Below, piece by piece: positions 32,480 through 43,212 of a stretch of 64,000 nt of DNA. The notes beneath the pieces are model-generated. The model made no database searches and was not told the origin of the DNA. It saw only the letters and a list, made by a program, of their open reading frames with translations. Position numbers and translations under genes: made by a program. Where the stretch lies: contig CP051142.1 of assembly GCA_001592805.2 (NCBI GenBank), forward strand, positions 3,286,001 to 3,350,000, written 5' to 3'. This DNA comes from Peltaster fructicola (Eukaryota; Ascomycota; Dothideomycetes). Numbering within the stretch: the stretch's first letter is position 1; each line of letters starts with the position of its first letter.

Positions 32480-32924
32480 ATGGTAAGACAGCATCTACAG
32501 CAGCGACTTCATCCTCTTGAATTCACCATTGCATCTAGAGCTCGTTGCTGACCATTCCAGGCTTCAACCACAGGCGCGTCACCACCAGGTAGTATCGCCC
32601 GAGCTGCCTCGCCAAAAGCACCAGGAGGACCAGCCACAGCGATCAGGAGAAAGGCCGCAGCAGATCGAGCAGACAAAGTCGCAAACACACGACCATCAAG
32701 CACAAGAGCCGCAGGAGCCGGTGGAAGTAGCAGCACGATGTTGAAGCTGTACACAGATGAGTCGCCAGGATTGAAGGTCGATCCATTCGTGGTTATGGTG
32801 CTGTGTATTGGCTTCATCATCAGTGTGGTCGCATTGCACAGTAAGTCTTATCGATCCAAATATGGTACGATTCGCTCATCCCTGCACAGTCTTTGCCAAG
32901 GTGTTCAAGCGAATGTCCTCCTAA
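32480..32924 (+). CDS. sbh1: Sec61-beta / Sbh1, ER translocon subunit
   Basis: Three exons: 32480-32482 (only the start codon), 32561-32840, 32890-32924, for 105 residues. Sec61-beta is the small tail-anchored subunit of the ER protein channel. The protein begins MASTTGASPPGSIARAASPK, is basic and disordered, then has the family motif AGGSSSTMLKLYTDESPGLK, followed by the tail anchor VDPFVVMVLCIGFIISVVAL and a short end IFAKVFKRMSS. The first intron (78 nt, GTAAGA...TTCCAG) splits right after ATG; the second is 49 nt. Both were chosen because together they give the complete conserved protein. Confidence 0.93.
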
Positions 32925-33246
32925 TCACGGGTGAAAGAGCATGGCGTTTATTTTGGTCGCATACTTGTGGTCAGGGTTGGGATGGTACAAAAGCTGTAGC
33001 AACATCACAGCTACGTGGGCATACAGCCCACAAATCATACACAAGCAGAACACTACCACAGCATATCCAATTCGCATAAAGGTCTGGCAGAGTCACAGCT
33101 AGTTATGCCACACGAAACAGGTGATGCTCAAAAGCCTGTATTATTGATTGCTCGCTACTTTGACATAGAGTAAGTCCATTGTTCGTTCATCTCTGGTCGT
33201 GGCGTTACAGCATAGCTCGATGGCACGCTTCATTATGGTGCCGTTC
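32925..33246. other. Convergent intergenic region, about 0.3 kb
   Basis: 3' flanks of Sec61-beta and the small membrane protein gene. Nothing else seen. Confidence 0.4.
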
Positions 33247-33748
33247 TCATCTCTTAGCAACATCATTGCTGTACTTGTTCTCGTTGATGGTGGTGTCGAC
33301 AACAATGGTCTCGACCTCCTCAGGGGACTCCTCGATATCCTTAACGTACACTCGACTGCCTTTGTACCATGGTGTGCATCGGAGAATCAGAGTGGTGATC
33401 AAGAAGAGAAGCGATGCACCCATAAATCCGGTAAAGATCCAGAACAGAAGTACCATCAGCGGACGCCACTGGCGACAATAAGCTGTCGGGTAGACAGGAC
33501 ATCCCATCAGGATAGCTTCAAGGAGAGCAGACCAAACCCAGGTCTATGCCGTCAATCGGTGTACATCGATATATCGCGGAGGCTTGACTTACGAAGACGA
33601 CACTGAGAGTTATGGCGGCGATGAGCATGTTCTGCCAAGTCTTCTTGCGAGCTGGAGTTGCACCAGTACGTGGGCTTCTAGGTGGTCGAGCCTGTCATTT
33701 CGCATTAGCTGACCATATCACAGGTGATAGATGATAGCCGCCTACCAT
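33247..33748 (-). CDS. Small two-TM membrane protein, unknown
   Basis: Proposed exons 33748-33746 (start codon only), 33691-33593 and 33543-33247, introns 54 and 49 nt, 132 residues. The protein starts MARPPRSPRTGATPARKKTW (basic, cytosolic), then has two hydrophobic segments (MLIAAITLSVVFTWVW and LMVLLFWIFTGFMGASLLFL) with Cys residues in the loop (GCPVYPTAYCRQW), and ends in an acidic tail (KDIEESPEEVETIVVD). The first exon is uncertain: a longer coding exon could exist upstream. I do not recognise the family. Confidence 0.6.
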
Positions 33749-34811
33749 GATGAATGATTCGGGCACTGAGACCTGGACGTGTGTGGCGCTCGGGAATCTC
33801 TCTTCGACGATGAGTGAGGTTTGACCACGAAGCAACAAAACTAAAGCTTGTCAAGGCAGCAGATACCACAAGCCTTATAAGTCACACAGCCGCATTCATA
33901 ATGGATTGGCAAGCATTTCTTCTCGGCCGTCTGCTGCGTACTCGCAGCCATTGAGCAAGCACAGCATTCGAAAAGCCCATGGAAGCAGCTTGAGCTACAT
34001 CCTTCGCTCGGAAAGCGCCAAGCGTACACGCAAGCAATCTCGTATTCACGGCGTGCGAACCTTGTCGATCATACAGGGAGGGTGCTAGAGTGACAAACTC
34101 TGCGTTTGATACTACTGACAGCAATCCATGCAGGCCTTCGATTACAACAAGAATAGTAGCACCAGGATTGAGGTATGCTGGAAACACAGAGGTCATCGTT
34201 TGTGAGCAGTCACTAGCAAGCTCTCGGTAGTACAACCTGATCACGATAGGCAGACGGAAAGCTACGTCGCGGTTTGGCTCGGCCTAGAGTAATGCAGCAT
34301 TCAACGATGTACAGTAGATCACTTCTGAAAGTGAATATAAGCTTCAAGGCATGCATCCTGCCAGAACAAGCAGCCTGTCTTCTTGGCACTAGACAACGTA
34401 ATCTACGGCACACATTCCATCACTCTCGTTTCCCTTAGCCCTACGACAGTCGAGGTGCGGGTTCGCCATTGATAAGACCGTCCTTAAGCGATTGTAGGCC
34501 AAGGAATGATCACGTGATGCGTGCCAATTCCTTGACCAACATCTCGCGAGAGCTCCCATCAAGCTCTGAACGCCATCAACTGCTATTATGCTCACTTCTG
34601 TGCTTGACGATGGCAGAACGCAGCGGCATCCCTAGGGACAAACCACAAAGCGCTCAAGTGGGGTTTGGTCTGAGAAAGTACGTCACGTCATACTGTCTGG
34701 CTGCTTAGAAATGCGATGAGAGTATCACAGTGATGATGCTATAAAGTATACTTGGTGAGAGCTGCTTCCATTCCTATTTCTACCTTCGCCTCAAGCTCAA
34801 CTATCATCACA
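33749..34811. other. Intergenic region, 1.1 kb
   Basis: Divergent region between the small membrane protein and the GST gene. A minus-strand frame at 33882-34244 is open for 120 codons but shows no family feature. No RNA gene recognised. Confidence 0.4.
34740..34746 (+). promoter_or_regulatory. TATA box of the GST gene
   Basis: TATAAAG lies 66-72 bases upstream of the GST start codon, a typical distance in filamentous fungi for stress-inducible genes. Confidence 0.5.
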
Positions 34812-35592
34812 ATGGCCTCACACAACCTCTATACCAGCGAGACTCCTGACGATGTCAAGAACGCCAAAGGCTTGCATCTCATCACTCAGAGCACACCCAA
34901 CGGACAAGCAACTCAGATCTTCCTGGAGGAGCTCAAGGATGTGTACGGTACTGAATGGACTACCACTTTGATCAACATTTCCACCAACGTTCAGAAGAGC
35001 GATTGGTTTCTGAGGCTCAACCCAAATGGTATGGAAGACTGCGCTGACCTAACAAGAATACTGACACGCACTAGGACGCATCCCAGTCCTGGTCGACAAC
35101 ACCCAAAGCCCACCATTCGCCGTTCACGAGACATCAGCCCAGCTCTTCTACCTCCTCAAATTCGCGGATAAGAAGGACGTCTTCGGATTCACAGACGACC
35201 TTGAGCGAAATGAGGCCTTGCAGTGGACCTTCTTCTTCCATGGCAGTGCCGCTCCTTATTTCGGGCAGTGGAACCACTTCAACAAGGCCGCACCAGAGAA
35301 GCTTCCATACGCCATCAACCGCTTCAAGAACGAGACCCAGCGTGTCCTGGGCGTACTCGAGATCCGTCTGAGTGGCAAATATACCGGCGAGCCACGCGAG
35401 TACCTCGCTGGAGCCGGTAAGGGAAAGTACTCGGTCGCTGATATCAAGTCCTGGCCATGGGCGAAGAACGTGCGCAACATCCTCAACGAAGAGGAGCTGA
35501 AGGAGGTTCCACACCTTCTGAAGTGGATTGACAGGATTGCTGAGAGACCAGCGGTGAAGCGTGGATCGGGCGAGGCTTACCAACAGAAGTGA
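34812..35592 (+). CDS. Glutathione S-transferase, Ure2/GstB-like
   Basis: Two exons (34812-35028, 35075-35592; 46-nt intron) give 244 residues. GSTs of this class conjugate glutathione to electrophiles in the cytosol. The N-terminal thioredoxin-like domain has ITQSTPNGQATQIFLEELKD and, across the splice, NPNGRIPVLVDN with the cis-Pro, then VHETSAQLFYLLKFADKKD with the ES-like glutathione-binding pair here read ET. The helical C-terminal domain contains WTFFFHGSAAPYFGQ, RVLGVLEIRLS, the N-capping box SVADIKSWPW, and VPHLLKWIDRIAERPAVKRG. These match fungal Ure2-like GSTs closely. It converges on securin, 148 bp apart. Confidence 0.94.
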
Positions 35593-35740
35593 GTGGTCTC
35601 GAGCGCTAAAGTCGGGACGGCCATGTCGTATAGGCAGAAAAGAGAGGCTAGCTGACTGACAACGAATGTTGTAGAAAATCGAAAATATGATCATGTTCTT
35701 GAAATGATGGATCGAGTGTTGCAAGAGGTTGAGGATATCT

Positions 35741-36912
35741 TCAGTCGTCTGGAACCTCAGCTCCGAAGTCTCTCAAGTCGCCCAGGTCGATGTCTTCCAA
35801 CATAGGTGCATTGAAGTCATCAACCTCATCGTCGCTGGAACTTGCTCGCCACATAGCATTTAGGACGCTGTTCCTCTCGACCGGTGTGAGTGGACTGTAT
35901 TCATCCTTGACACCCTGCTTTCCAATCACATGTGCGTGTTGTCCAGTTGTTGCAGGTTGCTTCGGAATGTCAATTGACTGCTGCCCGTTCGACACTCTTC
36001 GGCCTTTAGAATAGCCGATTGTGGTATTGGACACAGCCTTGGCAACTGTATGGCGCTGGCTAAGGAGCGATGCCTTTGTAGATGTCTTCTTCACAGCCAA
36101 AGGTACCTTGGAGCGTGCGGCGCTTGCTGACGTTGCTGATGCAAAGCTCGCTGTCCCTCGCTCCGCACCTAGAGCAGAGGCAGCTCTGGCAGACGTGAGT
36201 GTCGCTGGTGCTGCAGAGGAGAAGGTAATCTTTGACTTGTCTTGCTCAGCTTCGAATTGCTTCATTCTGGTGTTGAAGTCATCCTCCTCTTCATCAAAGA
36301 ATTCCAGCGCCCAACCCTTGGTGAAGTTGGCGCCTTCAAATTGAGGATATGTCCGGTCATGCGGCCATACATCGTCGTCTGGCACATCTGGCAGCGGTAT
36401 CTCACGCGGATGCATGATCTCAATCTCCCTCTCTTCTGACTTGGGCTCAGGCACGTCGTCCTTAGCTTCGTGCACCTGAAACTTTGCCCGTCGTAGTCTT
36501 GGGCTCGTAGCTTTGATCAACACCTTTTGTTGCGTCAATGCTCGAGCTGGGGTCTGGATGGCATTGCCCTTGGCATTCGCGGTCTTCGCGCCCAACGGCG
36601 CTCTTGTGCGTGCTTCTTAGGAGCTGTTAGTACTTCGGATGCTGACACGATGAAAACCATACCGGCTGGGGTGCACACACTGAAGGTGGTCTTCTTCTCG
36701 AGCGCTGCAACTGCATCCTTGACTTTGCCATCGCCATTCTTCACACTGATCGCATTCTCGTCGTGACGCTTGCCACGGAAAGGTGTTTTGGACGTCTGCT
36801 GTGATGGTGTTTTGGGGGCCAGTGGCTTTGCGCCGGATGATTTCGCGAATACTGCCTTTTGCTGTGCATGGACAGCATTCTCCTGATCACGCCTCGAGGC
36901 TAGCATCGTCAT
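35741..36912 (-). CDS. Securin (Cut2/Pds1 type), separase inhibitor
   Basis: Exons 36912-36663 and 36615-35741 (47-nt intron with perfect ACTAAC branch) give 374 residues. Securin holds separase inactive until the APC/C destroys it at anaphase. The layout fits fungal securins: a degradation-signal N-terminus, RTRAPLGAKTANAKGNAIQTP with an RxxL D-box (RAPL) formed across the splice, then an acidic centre with HPREIPLPDVPDDDVWPHDR and KGWALEFFDEEEDDF, the region expected to contact separase, and a C-terminal PVERNSVLNAMWRASSSDDE / APMLEDIDLGDLRDFG. No exact KEN box is seen; DQEN and HDEN near residues 10 and 51 are the closest. An in-frame second ATG lies two codons downstream of the first. Confidence 0.83.
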
Positions 36913-37227
36913 TTCCCTGCTCTGCTCGATGTGTTGACCAGGGTTGTGCGCAAGAGCGCGCGAGCTATGTAACAGGCATGTAATTGTTGATGATGTGTCT
37001 ACACACTGCTATTTATGGCATAGCGTACGTTTCTAGGCTGTTGTTCTAGCAGGGTCCATCCACTGTAGTCTCTTGCCCGCCATTTCGAAGAAGGAGTAAG
37101 ACCACACACGCATCCACCACGATCTCTACACGTACTTGACACCTCTCAGCTCTATTGGAGAGTTCTATCTGCATTTGCAAGCGTACGCCAGAATCTCATA
37201 ACACCCACCAAAAGCAAATCACACAAT
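36913..37227. other. Divergent promoter of securin and tropomyosin
   Basis: About 315 bases shared between two divergent cell-division/cytoskeleton genes. No further feature recognised. Confidence 0.4.
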
Positions 37228-37840
37228 ATGGACGCCATCAAGAAGGTAGGGCATGCCCCTCAATGTATACAGCGTGGCCTTGACCGCTGTATCAAGGCCA
37301 AGCACATTCCGGCTGACACGACTTAGCGAATGGAAGCCCTCCGAACTGAGGCAGACAGTTCCGCAGCCAAGGTCGATGAGCTTACCGCAAAGGTCAAGGC
37401 ACTGGAGCAGGAGAACCTTCAGAAGGAGCAGGAAATCACATCTTTGCAGCACAAGAACTCTGTTCTCGAGAAGGACAACGAGAGGATAGATGGACTCCAC
37501 AAGGATGCAAAGGCCTCCGTTGAGCAGAGTAAGGACCACGGAACACAAGCAGAGAGCCTTCAGCGCAAGGTCACAGTCCTCGAGGAGGAAGCAGAGCAGA
37601 CAGACAAACAGCTGAGGGAAACTACCGAGAAGTGAGAACTACACAGAACCCTCGAAGACTGTGCTGACATTCTTTAGGCTGCGACTCACTGACGTCAAGG
37701 CCGGCCACTACGAGCGCAAGGTCCAAGCTCTCGAACAGACTGCTGAGCAATGGGAGAAGAAGTACGAGGAGATGGCCAAGAAGTACAACGACACCAAAAA
37801 CGAGCTCGACGCATTTGTGGCCGAGATCAACAACATCTAG
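37228..37840 (+). CDS. tpm1: Tropomyosin
   Basis: Three exons (37228-37245, 37327-37631, 37678-37840), introns 81 and 46 nt, 161 residues, exactly the length of fission yeast Cdc8. It should form a coiled-coil dimer along actin cables and the contractile ring. The N-terminus is MDAIKKRMEALRTEADSSA, with the six-residue first exon that fungal tropomyosin genes often have. The remainder is one continuous heptad coiled coil (KVDELTAKVKALEQENLQKE and so on), ending AFVAEINNI as in the family. Splice choices are fixed by the unbroken heptads and by the joined K-L at exon 2/3. Confidence 0.95.
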
Positions 37841-38006
37841 GCTGGAGTCATCGATCTGCGAATCGAGTATCATCGACGCGACAACTTTTCCAGCAGTCTG
37901 TGATGTGGTCAGCGCAAATAGCGAGTATGAGCAGGCGTTAAAACAGAGGCAAATCTCCACAGCGCGATACCCTGAGTCCGATAGCTCAGACGATACCGAC
38001 TATACA

Positions 38007-38651
38007 TCATGTCGCTTTTTCTCTTCTAGCTTTGGCTTCTCTGCTATTCTTGGCTTTCTGCTTCCGTCTCGTCTCTTGACGCTCATGCTTGGATTCGTAC
38101 CGGAACTTCTTTTCTTCTTTTCGCGGAAAAAGGCGACTTTGCTTCGCCGTCGACTCCTTGAATGTGTCAGGGACGGGGTTGTCTATGGCATCAACCTCCC
38201 CTTCTGATTCCTCGCCCATTGCTTCCACGGTCACAGTGGTGTACTTGTCCTCGTCCACATACTCTTCTTCCTGCTCATCAAGTGGCGTGCTAGCAGTTAT
38301 AGGCACTTCCTCGTCGAGCAGCTCCTCGTCGTCGGAGCTGAGATCAGGATTCATCTTTCTGAGTTCCTTATTGACATCGCGAACATGTTGTTGAAGATCC
38401 TCCTTGCGTTGTTCTCGCATCTGTCGCGAGATCAGCACTGCCAATGGCTAGGATCATCTACAACCCACCTGGCGCCTCTCCTTGATCTTATCCTCCCTCT
38501 CACGCTTCACAGCGATCTCTTTCGCATGCTCTTTTCGCGCAACCTTACGCTTGTGAAATCCTGTGAGGTAATCTTGCCGCGCAGACACGTCAAAGAGGAT
38601 CTCGGACGGCTGATCGTTTGAAAACTTTGTTCGCTTCCTGGGAGGCGGCAT
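38007..38651 (-). CDS. rrp17: Ribosomal RNA-processing protein 17 (Nop25/NOL12 family)
   Basis: Exons 38651-38469 and 38420-38007 (48-nt intron) give 198 residues. Rrp17 is a nucleolar 5'-3' exonuclease for 60S subunit maturation. The family signature is at the start: MPPPRKRTKFSN, then EILFDVSARQDYLTGFHKRK and a long basic helix (ARKEHAKEIAVKREREDKIK) that continues across the splice into MREQRKEDLQQHV. The middle is acidic and the C-terminus strongly basic (KHERQETRRKQKAKNSREA), typical for nucleolar retention. It is divergent from big1 with only 139 bp between start codons. Confidence 0.92.
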
Positions 38652-38790
38652 CTCGGTGGTGGTATGTGTAGTCGGGCAATCATGATATTCCTCGAGATAT
38701 CATCTTCATGTGCGCACGGACCATTACGTACAACCTATCTTCACGTCACTTTCAACGAGCAAGCTATCAGTCCCACAACACCACAACACA

Positions 38791-39816
38791 ATGATGCTAC
38801 GGAGGATAACAGCGCTGCTGTCACTACTGACAGCAGCGCAGGCATTCAAGAACTCAGCTCCATTCTTGATGTTGTCAAATCAGGCGTATGTTGGGCACAG
38901 CCGCAGTCGAGATACCATCTAATCCTTCCAGGCTCGACAAGGTTATGCAGCCTGCAGAGGTGCAGACTTCCGACAAGATCGAATCAGCTGTAGCGCAGTA
39001 CTACTCTGACAAGAGCGTATGTAAAACAGGCCGCCACATACTCGTATCACAGCCAGGCCTGAGTTCGAACGATCTGCAATCTATGCCAAAGTTCGGCGCC
39101 ATAGCGACATCCACAAAGCTGCCTTGGCAACTCACGATCCCAAATGTCATCGGAGAGCTCGATGTCGAGTCGATGCGATACTATATGGAGGGCGCATGTG
39201 GTTCGGCGTGGGCCATCACAGATAAGAGCTGGTCGTGGACATCTACCAAGGCCAAGGATGCGCGGTTGTCGTTGATTCGTGGCGAGGCATTGCCAAGTGA
39301 TGAGAAGGCAAGAAACGAAGCGTTGGAAAAGCTGGGTATGTGCTGAAGGTGCGAGTACAATGACATCGGCTGATCACAATAGATGCACGACTTGACACCA
39401 TCCTGGGTGCCTTCCCTGAAGGGCCATACACAATAGTCCTTGTTGCGAAGCCAGACCTTGACGAGAGTAGCCGATATGAGATGGACGGTCCATATCAGGA
39501 GGTGCTTCATCAGGAGTTGAAGCGTGACACAGGACTTCGAGCTCGTGCTTCTAACAGCAGCTCCAACCACACAGGCGACAACTTCCAGGACGGTCTACCG
39601 CTTTTCGAGAGATATGCCTACTTCTCGCCAGGTGAGTCCGAGGCCCACTTATCATTGCACAACTGATTGCCTGCAGCACTGTTCATGGGTATGTCTGTGA
39701 CTATCCTGCTACTCGTCATCTTGTACGTGGGTATCTCTGCAATCGCTGGCCTAGAAGTGTCGTACATGGCTTTTAGCAAGGACATGGCGCCACAGAACCA
39801 AAAGAAGCAGCAATAA
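38791..39816 (+). CDS. big1: Big1-like ER membrane protein for cell-wall glucan
   Basis: Four exons (38791-38885, 38932-39335, 39383-39631, 39677-39816), introns 45-47 nt, 295 residues. BIG1 is an ER membrane protein needed for normal beta-1,6-glucan; family members also overlap with the V-ATPase accessory Ac45-like fold. A signal peptide (MMLRRITALLSLLTAAQAF) precedes FKNSAPFLMLSNQA, the classic Big1 start. The lumenal part has a Ser/Asn-rich stretch with N-glycosylation sites. After LFERYAYFSPALFMGMSVTI comes the single transmembrane helix and then ISAIAGLEVSYMAFSKDMAP with a Lys-rich C-terminus (KKQQ) that may serve ER retrieval. All three splice joins restore conserved words, for example FSP|ALFMG. 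Confidence 0.9.
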
Positions 39817-39951
39817 GTGGTGTATATGACAGCGAATACAATCTGTATCTTGACGGCAAAGGTCTACTATACTTGTCTCTCACACTTTTGACTCTAGCCA
39901 AAGCAGAGAGGACGAGACGGTCCAGGAAAGCTTGCGCCACCCCGCCGACTT

Positions 39952-40977
39952 CTAGGCGCTCCTCTTGAGAAAGCTGGCGATCTCATCTTTCATGAACTCG
40001 GTATCCTCCTTGGTCCCACTACCGCCACCTGCAATATGGCCCCAGACAGTCTCGACGACCTTCAGCTCACCATGCTGTAAGTGCTTGACCTCATACTCAC
40101 TATCCTCTGGCGGGAAATACTGATCAGTACGAGTGGGCATAATCAAGCAGCGAGCTTTGATCCGTCTCAGCGCCTTCGCCAGATCGTTCTGATCTTCCTG
40201 ATGGTAGATCGCAATATCGCCATGCTGCCAGGTCCAGGTTAGGGCTAGCAGGTCGTTCGCATCCTGGCCACCGCCCCAATATGCGTCCAGATACTCCTCG
40301 AGACTCTTGAAGCCGGCTTGCTCCCAGCACTTCTCTCTGAACCATCCTTGAGACAATGCCCAGGTCGAATAGACTCTCGACCACGCAAGCGTTCCCCTTT
40401 TGACAGGCTCAGTGTAGTGGCCGCCTTTGAAGTCTTCAGACATGATCAATGCATGCTTTGGACCTTCCAGAAAGCACCAATTGTGAGCGCTTGTCTTCGC
40501 CGAGCCTGCGATGCAGACGATGTTCTTCACGAAGTCTGGGAACAACGCCGCGAAGTGATATGATTGTTGTCCACCCATCGAGAAGCCGATGTATGCATGC
40601 AGTTCCTTGACCCCCAGGGACACGCAGAGCGAATGTTGGAGTCGCACATTATCTTCATAGGTGACCTTGGGGAAGTTGGGACCATTGAGTGGCGCTGCTG
40701 TGTTTGATGGTGAGCTACTCTCGCCGCCACCAAGCAGCGCTGTGACAATGATGAAATACTCTTCGATCGGAAACACTGGACGATCGCTGTTCTCGCTCTT
40801 GTATAAAAAAGGTGTTGTCGTTGCTAATGTGCCTCCGAAACATGTCGGTAGGAGCACTGCCGGCTTTGATGCATCGCCATACGTTTCGTAAGCGAGACGA
40901 GCATTGAACTTCGCTCGTGGTGGCTCTGACAGAGCAGAGAGCTCGATCTCGCGCTCGAAGAATTGCTTACCAGACAT
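39952..40977 (-). CDS. Alpha/beta hydrolase of the homoserine O-acetyltransferase (MetX-like) family
   Basis: Intronless, 341 residues. The nucleophile elbow GFSMGGQQ puts the catalytic serine at 133; Asp follows in PTRTDQYFPP and His in ETVWGHIAGGG, the order and spacing of the MetX family. LAYETYGDASKPAVLLPTCF near the N-terminus and VTALLGGGESSSPSN match MetX-like proteins that lack the extra lid of true homoserine acetyltransferase. Fungi usually have several such paralogs of unknown substrate, so an actual role in methionine synthesis is unproven. The next gene upstream, cct2, lies in the same direction. Confidence 0.9.
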   Translation of the reverse strand: MSGKQFFEREIELSALSEPPRAKFNARLAYETYGDASKPAVLLPTCFGGTLATTTPFLYKSENSDRPVFPIEEYFIIVTALLGGGESSSPSNTAAPLNGPNFPKVTYEDNVRLQHSLCVSLGVKELHAYIGFSMGGQQSYHFAALFPDFVKNIVCIAGSAKTSAHNWCFLEGPKHALIMSEDFKGGHYTEPVKRGTLAWSRVYSTWALSQGWFREKCWEQAGFKSLEEYLDAYWGGGQDANDLLALTWTWQHGDIAIYHQEDQNDLAKALRRIKARCLIMPTRTDQYFPPEDSEYEVKHLQHGELKVVETVWGHIAGGGSGTKEDTEFMKDEIASFLKRSA

Positions 40978-41362
40978 GATGATATTGTGCTGTCAGTTGT
41001 CATCGAGAAAACTACCTTAGGGTGACATCAAGCACAAGAGCTCCACCAATTCCATATCAGGAAGGTGATTCAATGCGTACAAATCCACTACTCCAGACGT
41101 CGGATACATCAGTTGATACAGCTTGACTGCTATCGCAGCTCTTAGACTGCTGGAATATCAGCGCCGTTGCAACCATCCTGGCAGTTATCGTCATCATGAA
41201 GGCTTCGACATCCTCTTCTTGTGATGTTGACATGACCTTCATACTTCTTCAGACAAGCCAATCTTTGGTCGACGTTCGGGGCTCTTGATAGTCTTGTATT
41301 ATCGACTTACATTCGTAGCTCCATCGAAGGGTATCTTTACATCATGTATATGTACGCTGCAC
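40978..41362. other. Tandem intergenic region
   Basis: About 385 bases between the cct2 stop and the hydrolase start, both on the minus strand. Nothing recognised beyond the expected promoter. Confidence 0.4.
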
Positions 41363-42991
41363 TTACATACGTTCACGCTTGCGCGGCGCTGCTCGGATGA
41401 TGTTGTCGACTCTGAGAAGCAGTTCAGCAGCCTCCGAAGCAGAATTCACAACGGCACGCTTGAGCTTATAGCTCTCCACGATACCCAGCTCGCGCATATC
41501 TGCGACACGACCACCAGGCGTCATAAGATCCAATCCAGAACTGCTCATGCCAGAGTATACAGCCTTGCGAAGACGGGCGACAAGATCGCTGGAATCCAGA
41601 CCTGCGTTGTCTGCGAGGATCGTTGGGAGCTGTCGTAGTGCTTTGCTGAAGCTGTCCACGGCGAGTGCCTTCTTGCCTGCCACGTTATGTGCTGCCTGGT
41701 CCACAGCTTTGCTCATAATCATCTCTGCACAACCACCTCCCAGAGTCGTCCGGGGAAATTTGACAGTCTGTGAGAGCACGGCGAGTGCGTCGTGCAGACT
41801 GCGCTCTGCCTCGTCCAGGAGCTGCTCTGTTGCACCTCGGAGCACCACCGTACATGCTCGACCAGCAGCGACGCCCGAGAATCTGATGAGCGTGTCCTCT
41901 CCAATGATGACCTCTTCGATGAGGTCACATCGGCCAAGCTTGACGTGCTCTGGATGGTCGAATGTGCTCGTGATCTCTGCGCCGGTGACCAGTGCTAATC
42001 GCTCAACACCATCGAAGTCTGCATGCTCAATGCTGGCAATGCCGACATCGGCAAAGAGCTGCTCCGGCCAGTTGTAAATCAGTTGTCGGTTGACGAAGCA
42101 GTTAATGCCATGTGTCTTGATCCTCTCCACCTTGGCCTTCATCTTCTCTCTCTCCGCCTTCTCAAGCTCTGCAAGCTTTCCGGTAGAGTCAACCTTCACT
42201 CGAGCACCAAAGATCTTGACCTTGTCTGTGTCCATGCTAGTATTCGCAACCAGGATCTTAGCATTCTCTATCCTCCTAGGCTGGTTGACACCGAACTTCT
42301 TGTCGAGGATGAAGCCAGAGTCGAGATATGAATCGGACAGCTTTCCGCCAGCCTTCTTGATGATCTGAATGTGTGTGAGGTCTGTCGAGTCGCCAAGTCG
42401 CAGCACTGCATCAACAGCAAGCTTCGAGAATTGTTCTTTGTCTTGGCTCAGAACCTTAGAGCTAAGTGTCGTTCGTGCGATGTTGATCAAATCTCTTCTG
42501 AATGCTTCCGGGTCCGTACTGCGGTCCACACTGTGCTCCTCGAGAGCTCGCAGAGCTGCAGCACTTGCGATTCTGTAGCCTTCGATGATCGTTTGTGGGT
42601 GGATTTTCTGATTGACAAGCTGTTCTGCCTCGCGGAGGAGCTCTGCAGCAAGAACCGCGACTGATGTTGTGCCGTCTCCTACTTCGTCATCTTGCACCTT
42701 CGAGATGTTCACCAGCACTTTCGCAGCTGCATTATCCAGTGCTATGCTCTTGAGAATTGTTGCACCGTCGTTTGTGACCATGACTGTGCCGGTGGATGCG
42801 GATTGTAAGATCTTGTCCATGCCTTTTGGTCCCAGCGTGGACTTGACGAGGTCGCCAATGGCTATTGCGCCTGTGAATGCTGCCAATCGTGCATTCTCTC
42901 CTTTCTCTTCCTGCACATCATCTGCGAAGATCTGTGTTGCCTGGAGAAGTGTTAGCTGGCAAGGGCTTGAGCTCGATTTTCAACGCACCAT
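41363..42991 (-). CDS. cct2: T-complex protein 1 subunit beta (CCT2)
   Basis: Exon 1 is only the start codon (42991-42989); after a 48-nt intron (GTGCGT...CTAAC...CCAG) exon 2 runs 42940-41363, for 526 residues, the normal length. CCT is the cytosolic chaperonin that folds actin and tubulin. The joined start is [20 protein letters not shown], as expected for CCT2. ATP-site motifs are present: [23 protein letters not shown] and the [19 protein letters not shown] stretch, as is [11 protein letters not shown]. The C-terminus (AAPRKRERM) is the typical basic end. It shares a 221-bp divergent promoter with sad1. Confidence 0.96.
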
Positions 42992-43212
42992 GGTGACGGC
43001 AGCGACGAGCCTGTCCTTTCGTCAAAAGAGGGACGGATCGGTTACACTTCAGAATGGTGGTGTATCTGCCAGGTTGTTTCGCAGAAAAGTGGTCTTGAAT
43101 TGTTTGCAGACACGAGTCGCGTGCAAGAAATTCCACTCAAGCTGCGGGCTTCATCATAGCTTAGAACCACGGATGTGCCGCAGCTCACTCACACAAATAC
43201 AACAGGACAACC

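Noticed and set aside
33882-34244. Minus-strand frame of 120 codons
   Set aside because: No domain, no splice partners and no clear composition bias; possible but unsupported.
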